A stretch of 64,000 nt of DNA from Winogradskyella immobilis (GTDB lineage: Bacteria > Bacteroidota > Bacteroidia > Flavobacteriales > Flavobacteriaceae): positions 61,522 to 125,521 of the forward strand of contig NZ_JAIQXX010000008.1 of assembly GCF_021887715.1 (NCBI RefSeq). Reading direction: 5' to 3'. The notes under the pieces were generated by a model. That model was given only the letters and a program-made list of their open reading frames with translations, was not told the origin of the DNA and ran no database searches. The translations under genes were made by a program, and so were the position numbers. Numbering within the stretch: the stretch's first letter is position 1; each line of letters starts with the position of its first letter. Below are positions 7,844 through 15,831 of this stretch, piece after piece.

Positions 7844-9663
7844 AATGGAATATCAATAATTATGGTTGTTCCTTTGTATATTTCAGATTCTATGGTCATT
7901 TTACCATTTAAATGTTCTACACGTTTATCAATACTGCTAATGCCCATACCTTTACTGGTTTTTGTAATTTGGTTAGGATTAAAACCAATACCATTATCTT
8001 CGACCATAATGTTTAAACTATCATCATGATTTGTAATATGTATGTTAGTTTCTGTAGCTTGAGCGTGCTTAATAGTATTGGCAGTAAGCTCTTGTATAAT
8101 TCTAAAAATTGTTAACTCTAAACTGTTTTCTAAACGATTTTCCAAGCCGTGATCAATGACTTCAATTTCTAACCTGTTAGCTACAGACACTTTATTGGCC
8201 ATTTCTTTAACAGCTTTTAGTAAGCCTTGTTTGGCAATAACACCAGAGTTTTTTGCATGAGATACACTACGTATTTTTTGGTATGCTTCGTCGAGAAGCG
8301 TATTGGTTTTGTCATAGAGTTCCGTAGAACCGTTTTCTTTTAGAGCATTAAAATGCCATTTTACAGTAGTCATCAAGCCACCTAAATCGTCATGTAAATC
8401 ATTAGCAATGCGTTGACGTTCTTTTTCTTGGCCTTCAATCATAGCATCAATAGCATTGAGCTCTTGTTCTTTTAAAACCGTAGTTAATTTTTGCGTTTCA
8501 ATTTCTTTCTCTTGCTCTGCTAATTTTTGCTTGCGCTTGGTGCTTTTAAAGAGTAAAAATGCGATGATACTACCTAGAGCTAAGCTGCTAGCTAAACCAA
8601 TTGCTATATTTTGATTTCTTTTTCTTTTACTTTCAAGAATTAGATTCTCTTTTTCTTTTTTTGCAGTCTTATACTTTGTATTTATTTCGTTAACTTTATT
8701 GGCTTTATCATATTCATTAAGAGTATCTAAATATTTATTTTGTTCTATGATATAATCATAAGCTTTTTTGTAATCTTTTTTTAGATAATAATTCGTAGCT
8801 AATAGCCCTCGAATCTTTACCTTCTCTAAATATTTATAGTTAGGAATATTTATTTTTGAAGCTTCTTCAAAATAAGATTGAGCAATATCTAATTCTCCTT
8901 TACCTTGATACATTAAGCCAATATTAGCATTAACTCCATAAAGTTCATTAACAAATAATGTATATGGTTTCTTTTCAAAAATTCTTTTGGCTTTAAATTG
9001 ATGCGTTAATGCAGAATCAAGTTCATTGATATAATATTGATAGAATAAACCTATGAGTTGATTAAATTTACCTTGGAGATATTTATTTGAAGCTTTATGA
9101 GCTAATTTCAACCCATCTTTTAATTCATTAATAGTGGCTATTCTAGTAATAGTAGTTTGGTGATTATAATAATAGAAAATATAATTAGCTTTTTCATTAT
9201 TGTCGTATAAAAAATTCTTATAAATTTTAAGATAAGTTGGGTATACCTCAACAGCTCTTCTGCTTTTATATAACTGTAACATTATTTTTCTACAAGATTC
9301 TGTAATTAATAATGTGTCATTTTTTTCTTCAGATGATTTTAAAGCTTCTACATAATAATTAAAAGATAAAGAATCGTTTGTGTTTTTTTTAAAGAGGTAA
9401 TAATCGCCTTTTAGAAGATTGTTTAAAATTGAATTATCATTATCCTTTTTAGGAGCAGTTACTTCTCCCTTTTTTATAAGAAAAATTTGTTTCTGAATAT
9501 AGTTTTTCTCCTCTTCATTTAATCGTGGATTTGTTTTATAATTATTGACACTATCAAGATTAGAAATCTTGAGCTTTTCTATATAATAATTAAACTCTTG
9601 AGCATACATGTAATTAATGCTCAAGAGTATGATGTAAAATATTAGATGTTTTTTAGATTTCAA
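7840..9663 (-). CDS. TPR-containing sensor histidine kinase (HisKA_3)
   Basis: From a TTG start the protein is 607 residues: signal sequence, TPR-like helical repeats (about 80-330), a transmembrane helix (about 352-372), a coiled coil, then a HisKA_3 dimerisation domain with the phosphoacceptor His424 in RIANDLHDDLGG, and an HATPase_c domain with the N-box ELTANTIKHA and G-box DNGIGF near 529-560. The TTG start is preferred because it lies 1 bp after the stop codon of the upstream gene and directly precedes a signal peptide (KSKKHLIFYIILLS); the longer reading frame overlaps that gene by 95 bp. The periplasmic TPR region probably senses a protein or peptide signal. Confidence 0.9.
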   Translation of the reverse strand: MKSKKHLIFYIILLSINYMYAQEFNYYIEKLKISNLDSVNNYKTNPRLNEEEKNYIQKQIFLIKKGEVTAPKKDNDNSILNNLLKGDYYLFKKNTNDSLSFNYYVEALKSSEEKNDTLLITESCRKIMLQLYKSRRAVEVYPTYLKIYKNFLYDNNEKANYIFYYYNHQTTITRIATINELKDGLKLAHKASNKYLQGKFNQLIGLFYQYYINELDSALTHQFKAKRIFEKKPYTLFVNELYGVNANIGLMYQGKGELDIAQSYFEEASKINIPNYKYLEKVKIRGLLATNYYLKKDYKKAYDYIIEQNKYLDTLNEYDKANKVNEINTKYKTAKKEKENLILESKRKRNQNIAIGLASSLALGSIIAFLLFKSTKRKQKLAEQEKEIETQKLTTVLKEQELNAIDAMIEGQEKERQRIANDLHDDLGGLMTTVKWHFNALKENGSTELYDKTNTLLDEAYQKIRSVSHAKNSGVIAKQGLLKAVKEMANKVSVANRLEIEVIDHGLENRLENSLELTIFRIIQELTANTIKHAQATETNIHITNHDDSLNIMVEDNGIGFNPNQITKTSKGMGISSIDKRVEHLNGKMTIESEIYKGTTIIIDIPL

Positions 9664-9664
9664 T

Positions 9665-10108
9665 TTATACAATGTAAAACTTACATATCCCAGGCCCATG
9701 AGTAGATAGGATTTTAATATCTGCAATAGGAATATCACCAGGTTCTTCAATGTGAACATTTATTATGTGCTCAGCTAATGGTGATCCTTCAGAAGATTTA
9801 CGAATAAAGACATTGTCTTTACAGTCTCTTTCATCAGATATATCATGGTCACCTGGAGGTAAATCTACATTAAGTTGATATTTATGAGTTTCTTGATTTA
9901 CTATTATGGATGTTTTTATGTCCTTAATGGGTTGGTAATAAGAGTGTTCTCCTAGAACAATTAATCTTCTATAATGCGTAATATCAAATTTTTCGACACC
10001 GTTCTCTTCTCTAAAATTAGCAAACTTACATTCAATGCCATGATGATTTGTCATATCATAATGAATTAATTGATAATTTGGATTTTTTGAATCTACTACA
10101 AAATGCAT
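9665..10108 (-). CDS. Unknown protein, first gene of a two-component operon
   Basis: I do not recognise this 147-residue protein. It has no signal peptide or membrane helix and is rich in beta-strand-like segments (RRLIVLGEHSYY, TSIIVNQETHKYQLNVDLPPGDHD), with an acidic, cysteine-containing middle (DERDCKDN) and a final GPGICKFYIV. The overall beta-rich pattern suggests a small sandwich fold. Its stop codon is 1 bp before the proposed TTG start of the kinase, so it is translationally coupled to a kinase-regulator pair and may be an accessory or output component. Confidence 0.75.
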   Translation of the reverse strand: MHFVVDSKNPNYQLIHYDMTNHHGIECKFANFREENGVEKFDITHYRRLIVLGEHSYYQPIKDIKTSIIVNQETHKYQLNVDLPPGDHDISDERDCKDNVFIRKSSEGSPLAEHIINVHIEEPGDIPIADIKILSTHGPGICKFYIV

Positions 10109-10418
10109 AGGGTTTAAATTTTAATGGTTAATAACACAAATATGCAATTCCTAATAAAATAAAAACATACCCATTACTGGGTATATTCTACATATCATTT
10201 TTAAATTTAAAAAATATAAATGAGTTAGGAAGTATTTTTGGTCAAAAAACTGAGGTCATTAAAATGAGGTAAGGCTTTACTGTTCAGTTTTGTTTACACT
10301 AAATATTAATAGGTAAAAATTAAGTAACATTAAAACAGTTATAATATATATTAGAGTCATAACACTTTTGTATATAAAACAACTATAGATTAAAATCTCC
10401 TAGTTATATGCAGAGGAT
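10109..10418. other. 310-bp intergenic region
   Basis: The stretch is very AT-rich. Its only clear structure is the palindrome at 10167-10184. I see no small gene or terminator with a strong stem. It contains the promoter of the signalling operon to its left and the 3' end of the small membrane protein gene to its right. Confidence 0.6.
10167..10184. promoter_or_regulatory. Perfect operator-like palindrome upstream of the signalling operon
   Basis: ATACCCA-TTAC-TGGGTAT is a perfect 7-4-7 inverted repeat about 60 bp upstream of the start codon at 10108. Its position and symmetry fit a dimeric LuxR-type regulator site, and a related sequence lies at the other end of the operon (7203-7220). Autoregulation is inferred. 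Confidence 0.5.
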
Positions 10419-10604
10419 TTAAATAAAAATAAACTTCACGGCAGCAATCATACCTATAAAGCCAATAAAGGCTAGAAGTACCCACAATGTGCCTTTGTAA
10501 TATTTTTTATGAAGATTAAGATCTTTGCGATATTGGTAGCCAATGATAATTGCAAAAGCAATAAAAAATAATATTCCAAAAATCAATTGACCAGTAGTAA
10601 ACAT
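10419..10604 (-). CDS. Small two-helix membrane protein
   Basis: The 61-residue protein has two hydrophobic helices (about 5-24 and 40-60) separated by a basic loop (QYRKDLNLHKKYYKG). The start at the methionine before FTTGQLIFG is preferred because the six-residue upstream extension is only lysine-rich. Proteins of this kind are common and uncharacterised in Flavobacteriaceae. It is divergent from the MazG-like gene. Confidence 0.7.
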   Translation of the reverse strand: MFTTGQLIFGILFFIAFAIIIGYQYRKDLNLHKKYYKGTLWVLLAFIGFIGMIAAVKFIFI

Positions 10605-10656
10605 CTTCTTATTTTTATGCAAATTTAATAATTAGTATACTAATAACGTTATAACC

Positions 10657-11043
10657 ATGCAAGATAAAATTGACTCAGTAAAAGCATTTCATACCTCCTT
10701 TAAAATAGGTCATAGAGAAACACCAAAGGCTGATTTAGGAACTAACAAAAACACATTGCGTTTTAATTTAATGAAAGAAGAAAATGAAGAGTATTTTGAA
10801 GCAGCACAAAATAACGATTTGGTTGAGGTAGCCGATGCTTTAGGAGATATGTTATATATTCTTTGTGGTACTATTATAGAGCATGGTATGCAACACAAAA
10901 TAGAAGAAGTTTTTGAAGAGATACAACGTAGTAATATGAGTAAACTTGGAGAAGATGGTCAACCTATATATAGAGAAGACGGTAAAGTATTAAAAGGGCC
11001 AAACTATTTTAAACCTAATATTAAGGCTATACTTGAGAAATAG
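10657..11043 (+). CDS. MazG-like nucleoside triphosphate pyrophosphohydrolase
   Basis: This 128-residue all-alpha protein carries the MazG/HisE-type metal site: EENEEYFEA (about residues 41-49) and then EVADALGDMLYI (about 58-69), giving the EExxE...ExxD pattern that binds Mg2+. The family hydrolyses NTPs or related nucleotides to the monophosphate and pyrophosphate, usually as house-cleaning of damaged nucleotides. The C-terminal GPNYFKPNI motif is typical of the phosphoribosyl-ATP pyrophosphohydrolase-like branch, but no his genes are near, so a histidine role is unlikely. Confidence 0.85.
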   Translation: MQDKIDSVKAFHTSFKIGHRETPKADLGTNKNTLRFNLMKEENEEYFEAAQNNDLVEVADALGDMLYILCGTIIEHGMQHKIEEVFEEIQRSNMSKLGEDGQPIYREDGKVLKGPNYFKPNIKAILEK

Positions 11044-11098
11044 AAAAGGGATAAGTTATAAAGCATAAGTAAAAAGAGGATTAGTAAAAAATTAATTT

Positions 11099-11154
11099 CA
11101 CCTAACACCTAACACCTAACACCTAACACCTAACACCTAACACCTAACACCTAA
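11099..11154. repeat. Heptamer tandem repeat, CACCTAA x 8
   Basis: Eight exact copies of the 7-nt unit CACCTAA run without a mismatch between the convergent mazG-like and ilvE genes. One extra copy of the unit (11220-11226) overlaps the ilvE stop codon, which suggests the array was seeded from that gene end. Confidence 0.97.
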
Positions 11155-11161
11155 CATATTA

Positions 11162-11180
11162 CACTGAGCTTGTCGAAGTG
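11162..11180. repeat. Dispersed palindromic repeat
   Basis: CACTGAGCTTGTCGAAGTG has the inverted halves CACTGAG/CGAAGTG and belongs to a repeat type that is ubiquitous in Bacteroidota intergenic DNA. Confidence 0.6.
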
Positions 11181-11222
11181 CCTAACTAATCTTATATCTA
11201 GTGGTAGAACTTATTGTAACAC

Positions 11223-12293
11223 CTAACAAACTTTGTGTCTCCAACCATGTTTATCTTCCGATATGTTGTGTTGAATATTTAGAAGATGATCTTTAAATAT
11301 AGAAGCATAAGAATCCTCAGAGCCTGAGATTTCAAAAACCTCTTCAGCATGACTAAATGCAGAAATCGGACTTACTACAGCAGCTGTTCCAGCTCCAAAA
11401 ACTTCTTTAAGGCTACCATCTTTAGCTGCGGCTTTAATTTCTGAAACGCTGACGCGTCTTACTTCACAATCAATTCCTAAGTCTTCAGCAATTTGAATAA
11501 TACTTTTGCGGGTTACTCCATCTAGAATACGATCGTTGTTTGGAGCTGTAATGAGTTTGTTGCCAATTCTAAAAAAGATATTCATAGTGCCAGCTTCTTC
11601 TAAATAATCATGGCTACTAGCATCAGTCCATATGATTTGTTGAAATCCTTTTTCTTGAGCTAATCGTGTAGGATAAAATTGTGCTGCATAATTACCTGCA
11701 GCTTTTGCATAACCTACACCACCATCTGCAGAACGACTATATTTTTCAGCAAATAAAACACGAACAGGATCAGTATAATACGCTTTAGCAGGTGAGCATA
11801 TAATCATAAAAGAATATTCTTCAGCAGGCGAAGCAGCGATAGCAGGTTCTGTAGCAACTATAAAAGGTCTAAGGTATAATGAATTTCCTTTTCCTGGTTT
11901 AATCCATTCATTCTCAAGCGTTATAAGTGTTTCTAAACCATTAATAAAGTAGTTTTTAGGAAACTCAGGCATTGCTAACCGTGTGGCAGATTTATTAAGG
12001 CGCGCAAAGTTTTGATCGGGTCTAAACATAAATATTTTTCCATCATCATCTTTATAGGCTTTCATACCTTCAAAAATAGCTTGCCCATAATGTAACACTC
12101 GAGCAGAAGGCTCAAGAGTCATTGGCTGGTAAGGCATTATTTGTGGTTTTTGCCATTTTCCATCTTTATAATTACAAACCAGCATATGATCTGTAAATAT
12201 GCGACCAAATTGCAGGTTGTTAAAGTCAACATCATTTATTTTTGATGAAGAAGCTTTTACTAAATCGATTTCGTTAGTTGGAATCATATTCAT
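11223..12293 (-). CDS. ilvE: Branched-chain amino acid aminotransferase
   Basis: A class IV PLP-dependent aminotransferase of 356 residues that transfers amino groups between branched-chain amino acids and 2-oxoglutarate, the last step of Leu/Ile/Val synthesis and the first of their breakdown. The PLP lysine is K197 in GGVGYAKAAGNYAA; LHYGQAIFEGMKAY (about 67-80) and EEAGTMNIFF plus ILDGVTRKS are family signatures. Length and motifs match the long bacterial/eukaryotic-type BCAT2-like IlvE. It is a stand-alone cytoplasmic gene, divergent from DUF4920/mnmD. Confidence 0.95.
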   Translation of the reverse strand: MNMIPTNEIDLVKASSSKINDVDFNNLQFGRIFTDHMLVCNYKDGKWQKPQIMPYQPMTLEPSARVLHYGQAIFEGMKAYKDDDGKIFMFRPDQNFARLNKSATRLAMPEFPKNYFINGLETLITLENEWIKPGKGNSLYLRPFIVATEPAIAASPAEEYSFMIICSPAKAYYTDPVRVLFAEKYSRSADGGVGYAKAAGNYAAQFYPTRLAQEKGFQQIIWTDASSHDYLEEAGTMNIFFRIGNKLITAPNNDRILDGVTRKSIIQIAEDLGIDCEVRRVSVSEIKAAAKDGSLKEVFGAGTAAVVSPISAFSHAEEVFEISGSEDSYASIFKDHLLNIQHNISEDKHGWRHKVC

Positions 12294-12315
12294 TTTTTTA
12301 GCTTATTTGGTTTTG

Positions 12316-12343
12316 CAAAAATACAAAATCTGAAGTGTTGCAA
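12316..12343 (-). promoter_or_regulatory. ilvE promoter
   Basis: On the minus strand TTG (12341-12343), 17 bp, then TATTTTTG (12316-12323) match the Bacteroidota -33/-7 consensus; the start codon is 22 bp further on. Confidence 0.55.
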
Positions 12344-12367
12344 ACCTTAATGTTACCTTAAAATTTG

Positions 12368-12375
12368 TAAATTTG
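12368..12375 (+). promoter_or_regulatory. DUF4920-mnmD promoter -7 element
   Basis: TAAATTTG is an exact TAnnTTTG match 54 bp before the start codon at 12430. No clear -33 TTG is seen. Confidence 0.4.
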
Positions 12376-12429
12376 AGGCTATTAACAACCCATTATACTA
12401 TTAATAGTTTATTTATATATACATATAGA

Positions 12430-12963
12430 ATGAAAAAAATAATACGGATAACCATAATCAGCATTTTTGTTTTTTCTTGTAATAATACTTCTAAAACAGT
12501 TGAAATAAATTCAGAAACAGAAAGTGTAGTGCAGTCAATTGATGAAAAATCTAATCAAAAATTGACGTATAATTCATTTGGGCTAAAAATAGATAGTAAA
12601 GATGTATTACCTGTAGAGAAGATGTTGTCAACATACAATACTTTAAAAATAGGAGACACTATTGCAACTAAAATGTCTGGCAAAATATCTGAAGTGTGTT
12701 CTAAAAAAGGCTGCTGGATGAAATTAGATATGGGTAACGAGCAAATTGTTAGAGTAACGTTTAAAGATTATGGCTTTTTTATGCCTTTAGATGCCTCAGG
12801 TAATGTTATTGTAAACGGAAAAGCTTTTGTTTCTGAAACTTCAGTGGAAGATTTAAAGCATTATGCAGAAGATGCAGGTAAATCTGTTGAAGAAATAGCT
12901 GCGATAATTTCACCTGAAAAGACATATAGTTTTATCGCTGATGGTGTTTTACTAGAAGAATAG
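12430..12963 (+). CDS. DUF4920 domain lipoprotein
   Basis: The start at 12430 gives a short lipoprotein signal (hydrophobic then FSCNN, lipobox Cys), which the longer frame would bury. The C-terminal two thirds match DUF4920: MSGKISEVCSKKGCWMKLD with two conserved cysteines, VRVTFKDYGFFMPLDASG, NGKAFV and VEDLKHYAEDAGKS. The CxxxGCW motif could bind a metal or heme-type ligand, but this is inference. It overlaps mnmD by one base (TAGTG) and is probably co-transcribed with it. Confidence 0.88.
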   Translation: MKKIIRITIISIFVFSCNNTSKTVEINSETESVVQSIDEKSNQKLTYNSFGLKIDSKDVLPVEKMLSTYNTLKIGDTIATKMSGKISEVCSKKGCWMKLDMGNEQIVRVTFKDYGFFMPLDASGNVIVNGKAFVSETSVEDLKHYAEDAGKSVEEIAAIISPEKTYSFIADGVLLEE

Positions 12964-13655
12964 TGAAACGAAAAATAATTACAACTTCGGATGGTTCTAA
13001 GACCATACATATTGAAGAATGGAATGAGCAATACCATTCAATACACGGAGCAATAAATGAAGCCAACCAAGTATTTATAAAAGAAGGTTTACTATACTAT
13101 TATAATATAAATCAATCTTCTAAAAACCCAATCTCTATACTAGAGATAGGTTTTGGAACAGGATTAAATGCCTTTATAACATTAATTGAAGCGCAAAAAT
13201 TACAATTAAAGATTAATTATACTGGAGTAGAAGCATACCCTGTTAGTATTTTAGAAATAGATGAACTTAATTATACGGAGTTAATATCTATTAATCATCA
13301 ACAAGAATTTACAGATTTACATTCGTTACCTTGGAATGTGTCTCATAACGTTACCTCTACTTTTCAATTAGAAAAACAGCAAAAGTTTTTTGATAAGATT
13401 ACAGATAAAAATAAGTTTAATATTATTTATTTTGATGCTTTTGGTGCAAGAGTTCAACCAGAATTATGGACAGAAGCTATCTTTAAACAGATGTTTGACG
13501 CTTTAATTTTAAATGGAATTTTAGTAACATATTCAGCAAAAGGAAGCGTAAGACGTGCTATGCAAGCTGTTGGTTTTACTGTAGAACGTCTTCCTGGTCC
13601 ACCTGGCAAACGTGAAATGTTGAGAGCACAGAAAAGTGCTCTCAACATTCGGTGA
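12963..13655 (+). CDS. mnmD: tRNA U34 methyltransferase MnmD
   Basis: MnmD methylates the 5-aminomethyl-2-thiouridine at tRNA position 34 using SAM, as a single-domain version of MnmC. The SAM site is ILEIGFGTGLNAF (about residues 56-68), followed by family motifs YFDAFGARVQPELW and RLPGPPGKREMLRA at the C-terminus. It uses a GTG start overlapping the DUF4920 stop codon. The last codons (after LRA) run into the first unit of a 48-bp tandem repeat, so the repeat supplies the stop codon; the enzyme is otherwise full length. Confidence 0.92.
   Translation: MKRKIITTSDGSKTIHIEEWNEQYHSIHGAINEANQVFIKEGLLYYYNINQSSKNPISILEIGFGTGLNAFITLIEAQKLQLKINYTGVEAYPVSILEIDELNYTELISINHQQEFTDLHSLPWNVSHNVTSTFQLEKQQKFFDKITDKNKFNIIYFDAFGARVQPELWTEAIFKQMFDALILNGILVTYSAKGSVRRAMQAVGFTVERLPGPPGKREMLRAQKSALNIR
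13616..13649. repeat. 14-bp perfect inverted repeat at the mnmD 3' end
   Basis: The last mnmD codons (13616-13629, AATGTTGAGAGCAC) and 13636-13649 (GTGCTCTCAACATT) are exact reverse complements around a 6-nt loop. The right arm is the start of the 48-bp tandem unit, so each later unit also carries a copy of this reverse complement. Confidence 0.95.
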
Positions 13656-13822
13656 AGCGAAGCGAGCCAAATGTTTTAGAAAAGTGCTCTCAACATTCGG
13701 TGAAGCGAAGCGAGCCAAATGTTTCAGAAAAGTGCTCTCAACATTCGGTGAAGCGAAGCGAGCCAAATGTTTCAGAAAAGTGCTCTCAACATTCGGTGAA
13801 GCGAAGCGAGCTAAATGTTTTA
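13631..13822. repeat. 48-bp tandem repeat, four copies
   Basis: Four units start at 13631, 13679, 13727 and 13775 and differ by only a few bases (TTTTAG versus TTTCAG, GAGCC versus GAGCT). The unit length of 16 codons keeps one frame open, but the translations differ in each frame and do not resemble any protein. Each unit contains AACATT and AAATGTT as inverted arms and the block GAAGCGAAGCGAGC. There are no variable spacers, so it is not a CRISPR array. Confidence 0.96.
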
Positions 13823-13912
13823 GGAGAAAGTGTATTTAATATTTATGTATATAAAAGTTAAATCCTAATTAAAATCAATTTAATCCCTTTAAGGCTTTAG
13901 TACCTTTACATC

Positions 13913-14818
13913 ATGAAAGTTTTGATAACAGGTGCAACGGGATTAGTAGGTAAGGAAGTGGTAAAAGTATGCCATGATAAAGGTATAGATGTTCATTTTT
14001 TAACAACCTCTAAATCAAAACTAGCTTCGCAGGATAATTACAAAGGGTTTTATTGGAATCCAAATAAAGGAGAGATAGATACATCTTCTTTTAAAGGTGT
14101 TACTGTTATTATTAATTTAGTTGGAGCTTCAATATCTAAACGATGGACAGATGCCTATAAAAACGAAGTCTTAGAAAGTAGAACTAAAACAGCTGCATTT
14201 TTACTACAAACGATTAAGCCTCATAATTTTCCTATTAAACAAATTGTTTCTGCAAGTGCCATTGGTATATATCCTTCGTCATTAGTCAATTATTACGAAG
14301 AAGACATTATAGAATATTCAAATACTTTTTTAGGTAATGTTGTACAAGAATGGGAAACAGAAGTTGATACTTTTAATAGCTTAAATATTTCTGTGTGTAA
14401 GTTAAGAATAGGTCTTGTATTAGCTAAAAATGGCGGTGCTTTACCAAAGATTGTGCAGCCTATAAAATTTGGTACTGGAGCAGCTTTTGGTAACGGGAAG
14501 CAATGGCAAAGTTGGATCCATGTAAAGGACTTAGCTAATATGTTTGTATTTGCAGTTACAGAAGAGTTGGAAGGAGTTTTTAATGCTGTGGCTCCTAATC
14601 CTGTGAGTAATGCAGAGCTTACTAAAACTGCAGCTCGAGTATTGAAAAGGCCATTAATTTTGCCTAATATTCCAAAGTTTGCGATGAAGTTTTTGTTAGG
14701 AGAAATGCATATTCTCCTCTATGAAAGTCAACGCGTAAGTTCTGGTAAAATAGAAGGAGAAGGATTTCAGTTTGTGTATCATCATTTAGAGCCAGCACTT
14801 CAAAACCTTTTGAAATAG
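13913..14818 (+). CDS. TIGR01777 family NAD-dependent epimerase-like protein
   Basis: An extended-SDR fold of 301 residues: the Rossmann motif GATGLVGKEV starts at residue 7, VVIINLVGASISKRWTDAYK is the TIGR01777/YfcH-specific segment, SASAIGIYPS precedes the usual active-site area, and WIHVKDLANMF and FNAVAPNPVSN complete the family pattern. The C-terminal part is the DUF1731 region (AMKFLLGEM, SQRVSSGKI). The substrate of this family is not established. The protein is cytoplasmic and full length. Confidence 0.9.
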   Translation: MKVLITGATGLVGKEVVKVCHDKGIDVHFLTTSKSKLASQDNYKGFYWNPNKGEIDTSSFKGVTVIINLVGASISKRWTDAYKNEVLESRTKTAAFLLQTIKPHNFPIKQIVSASAIGIYPSSLVNYYEEDIIEYSNTFLGNVVQEWETEVDTFNSLNISVCKLRIGLVLAKNGGALPKIVQPIKFGTGAAFGNGKQWQSWIHVKDLANMFVFAVTEELEGVFNAVAPNPVSNAELTKTAARVLKRPLILPNIPKFAMKFLLGEMHILLYESQRVSSGKIEGEGFQFVYHHLEPALQNLLK

Positions 14819-15757
14819 TTATTTATTTAACCATTCTCGTTGTTTAGAAGGAGATAAAAATGTCCAAGCTACAATACGACTTGTTTTTTGACCTTGACCC
14901 ATTTCAATAGTTTTTACTTCAACAGCATCTACCTTTTTTAAGATGTTGTATATGCCTTTAAGGTTTGATTCTTTTGATACTAAAGTTGTAAACCAAAGAC
15001 AATTTTCTTTATAATGTTTACTTTCATAAATCATGTCTTTTATAAAACGCGCTTCTCCGCCTTTACACCATAATTCATTATGTTGTCCACCAAAATTTAA
15101 TTCAGCTTTACTAATGCGTTTTCCTTTTAAGTTTCTTTGCTTTCTAAAAGTAGCCTTCATTGCATCTTCAGCTGTTGCATGAAACGGTGGATTACACATC
15201 GAAAATGTTATACATTCATCTGGGTTAAGTATACCTTTAAAAATAAGTTTAGGGTTTTCTTGTAATCGTATATTTATATAATTTTTAAATCCAGGATTTT
15301 CATTAATTATGCTTCTGGCGATTTCTACAGCTTTTTCATCAATATCACTTCCTATAAAAGACCAATTGTAAATTTGATGACCTATAAGAGGATAAATACA
15401 ATTAGCTCCTGCGCCTATGTCTAAACCTTTAATCTGTATGTTATTAGGGATTTCACGTAGTAAATCTGCCAGATAATGAATATAATCGGCACGTCCTGGA
15501 ATGGGTGGACATAAATATTGATCAGGGATATCCCAATATTTAATATTATAATGATGCTTTAATAGCGCTTTATTTAATGCTTTGACAGCTTTAGGGTTAA
15601 AGAAATCTATAGATTCATCTCCGTATTTGTTTATTGCAACAAATTCATTTAATTCTGGGGATGATTTAATCAACTTAGCGAAATCATAACGATTTCTATG
15701 CTTACTTCTAGGGTGAAGTTTAGATTTTGTATTTTGATTTTTCTTCTGTGTAGACAT
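14819..15757 (-). CDS. rlmF: 23S rRNA m6A1618 methyltransferase RlmF
   Basis: RlmF methylates N6 of adenine 1618 in 23S rRNA. The basic N-terminus (KLHPRSKHRNRYDF) is followed by a SAM site GLDIGAGANCIYPLIG (about 118-133) and the amino-methyltransferase motif CNPPFHA (about 195-201), with downstream NFGGQHNELWCKGGE and SRIVAWTFL typical of RlmF. The length of 312 is normal. It is convergent with the epimerase gene, the two stop codons lying almost back to back. Confidence 0.93.
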   Translation of the reverse strand: MSTQKKNQNTKSKLHPRSKHRNRYDFAKLIKSSPELNEFVAINKYGDESIDFFNPKAVKALNKALLKHHYNIKYWDIPDQYLCPPIPGRADYIHYLADLLREIPNNIQIKGLDIGAGANCIYPLIGHQIYNWSFIGSDIDEKAVEIARSIINENPGFKNYINIRLQENPKLIFKGILNPDECITFSMCNPPFHATAEDAMKATFRKQRNLKGKRISKAELNFGGQHNELWCKGGEARFIKDMIYESKHYKENCLWFTTLVSKESNLKGIYNILKKVDAVEVKTIEMGQGQKTSRIVAWTFLSPSKQREWLNK

Positions 15758-15831
15758 TTTATGAATGTAATTATAAGGTTAGGTTGATGTCTACATATAA
15801 TACAAGACTAATTTAAAGTAGCGTTATTTTA

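Noticed and set aside
11099..11154. Telomere-like repeat or chromosome end
   Set aside because: The heptamer resembles telomeric repeats, but the sequence continues normally on both sides with intact genes.
13631..13822. Possible CRISPR array
   Set aside because: The four 48-bp units are adjacent with no unique spacers, and the array is joined to the mnmD 3' end.
13533..13861. Open frames through the 48-bp repeat as repeat proteins
   Set aside because: Several frames stay open because the unit is a multiple of three. Each gives a different low-complexity peptide, with no start signal and no match to a protein repeat.
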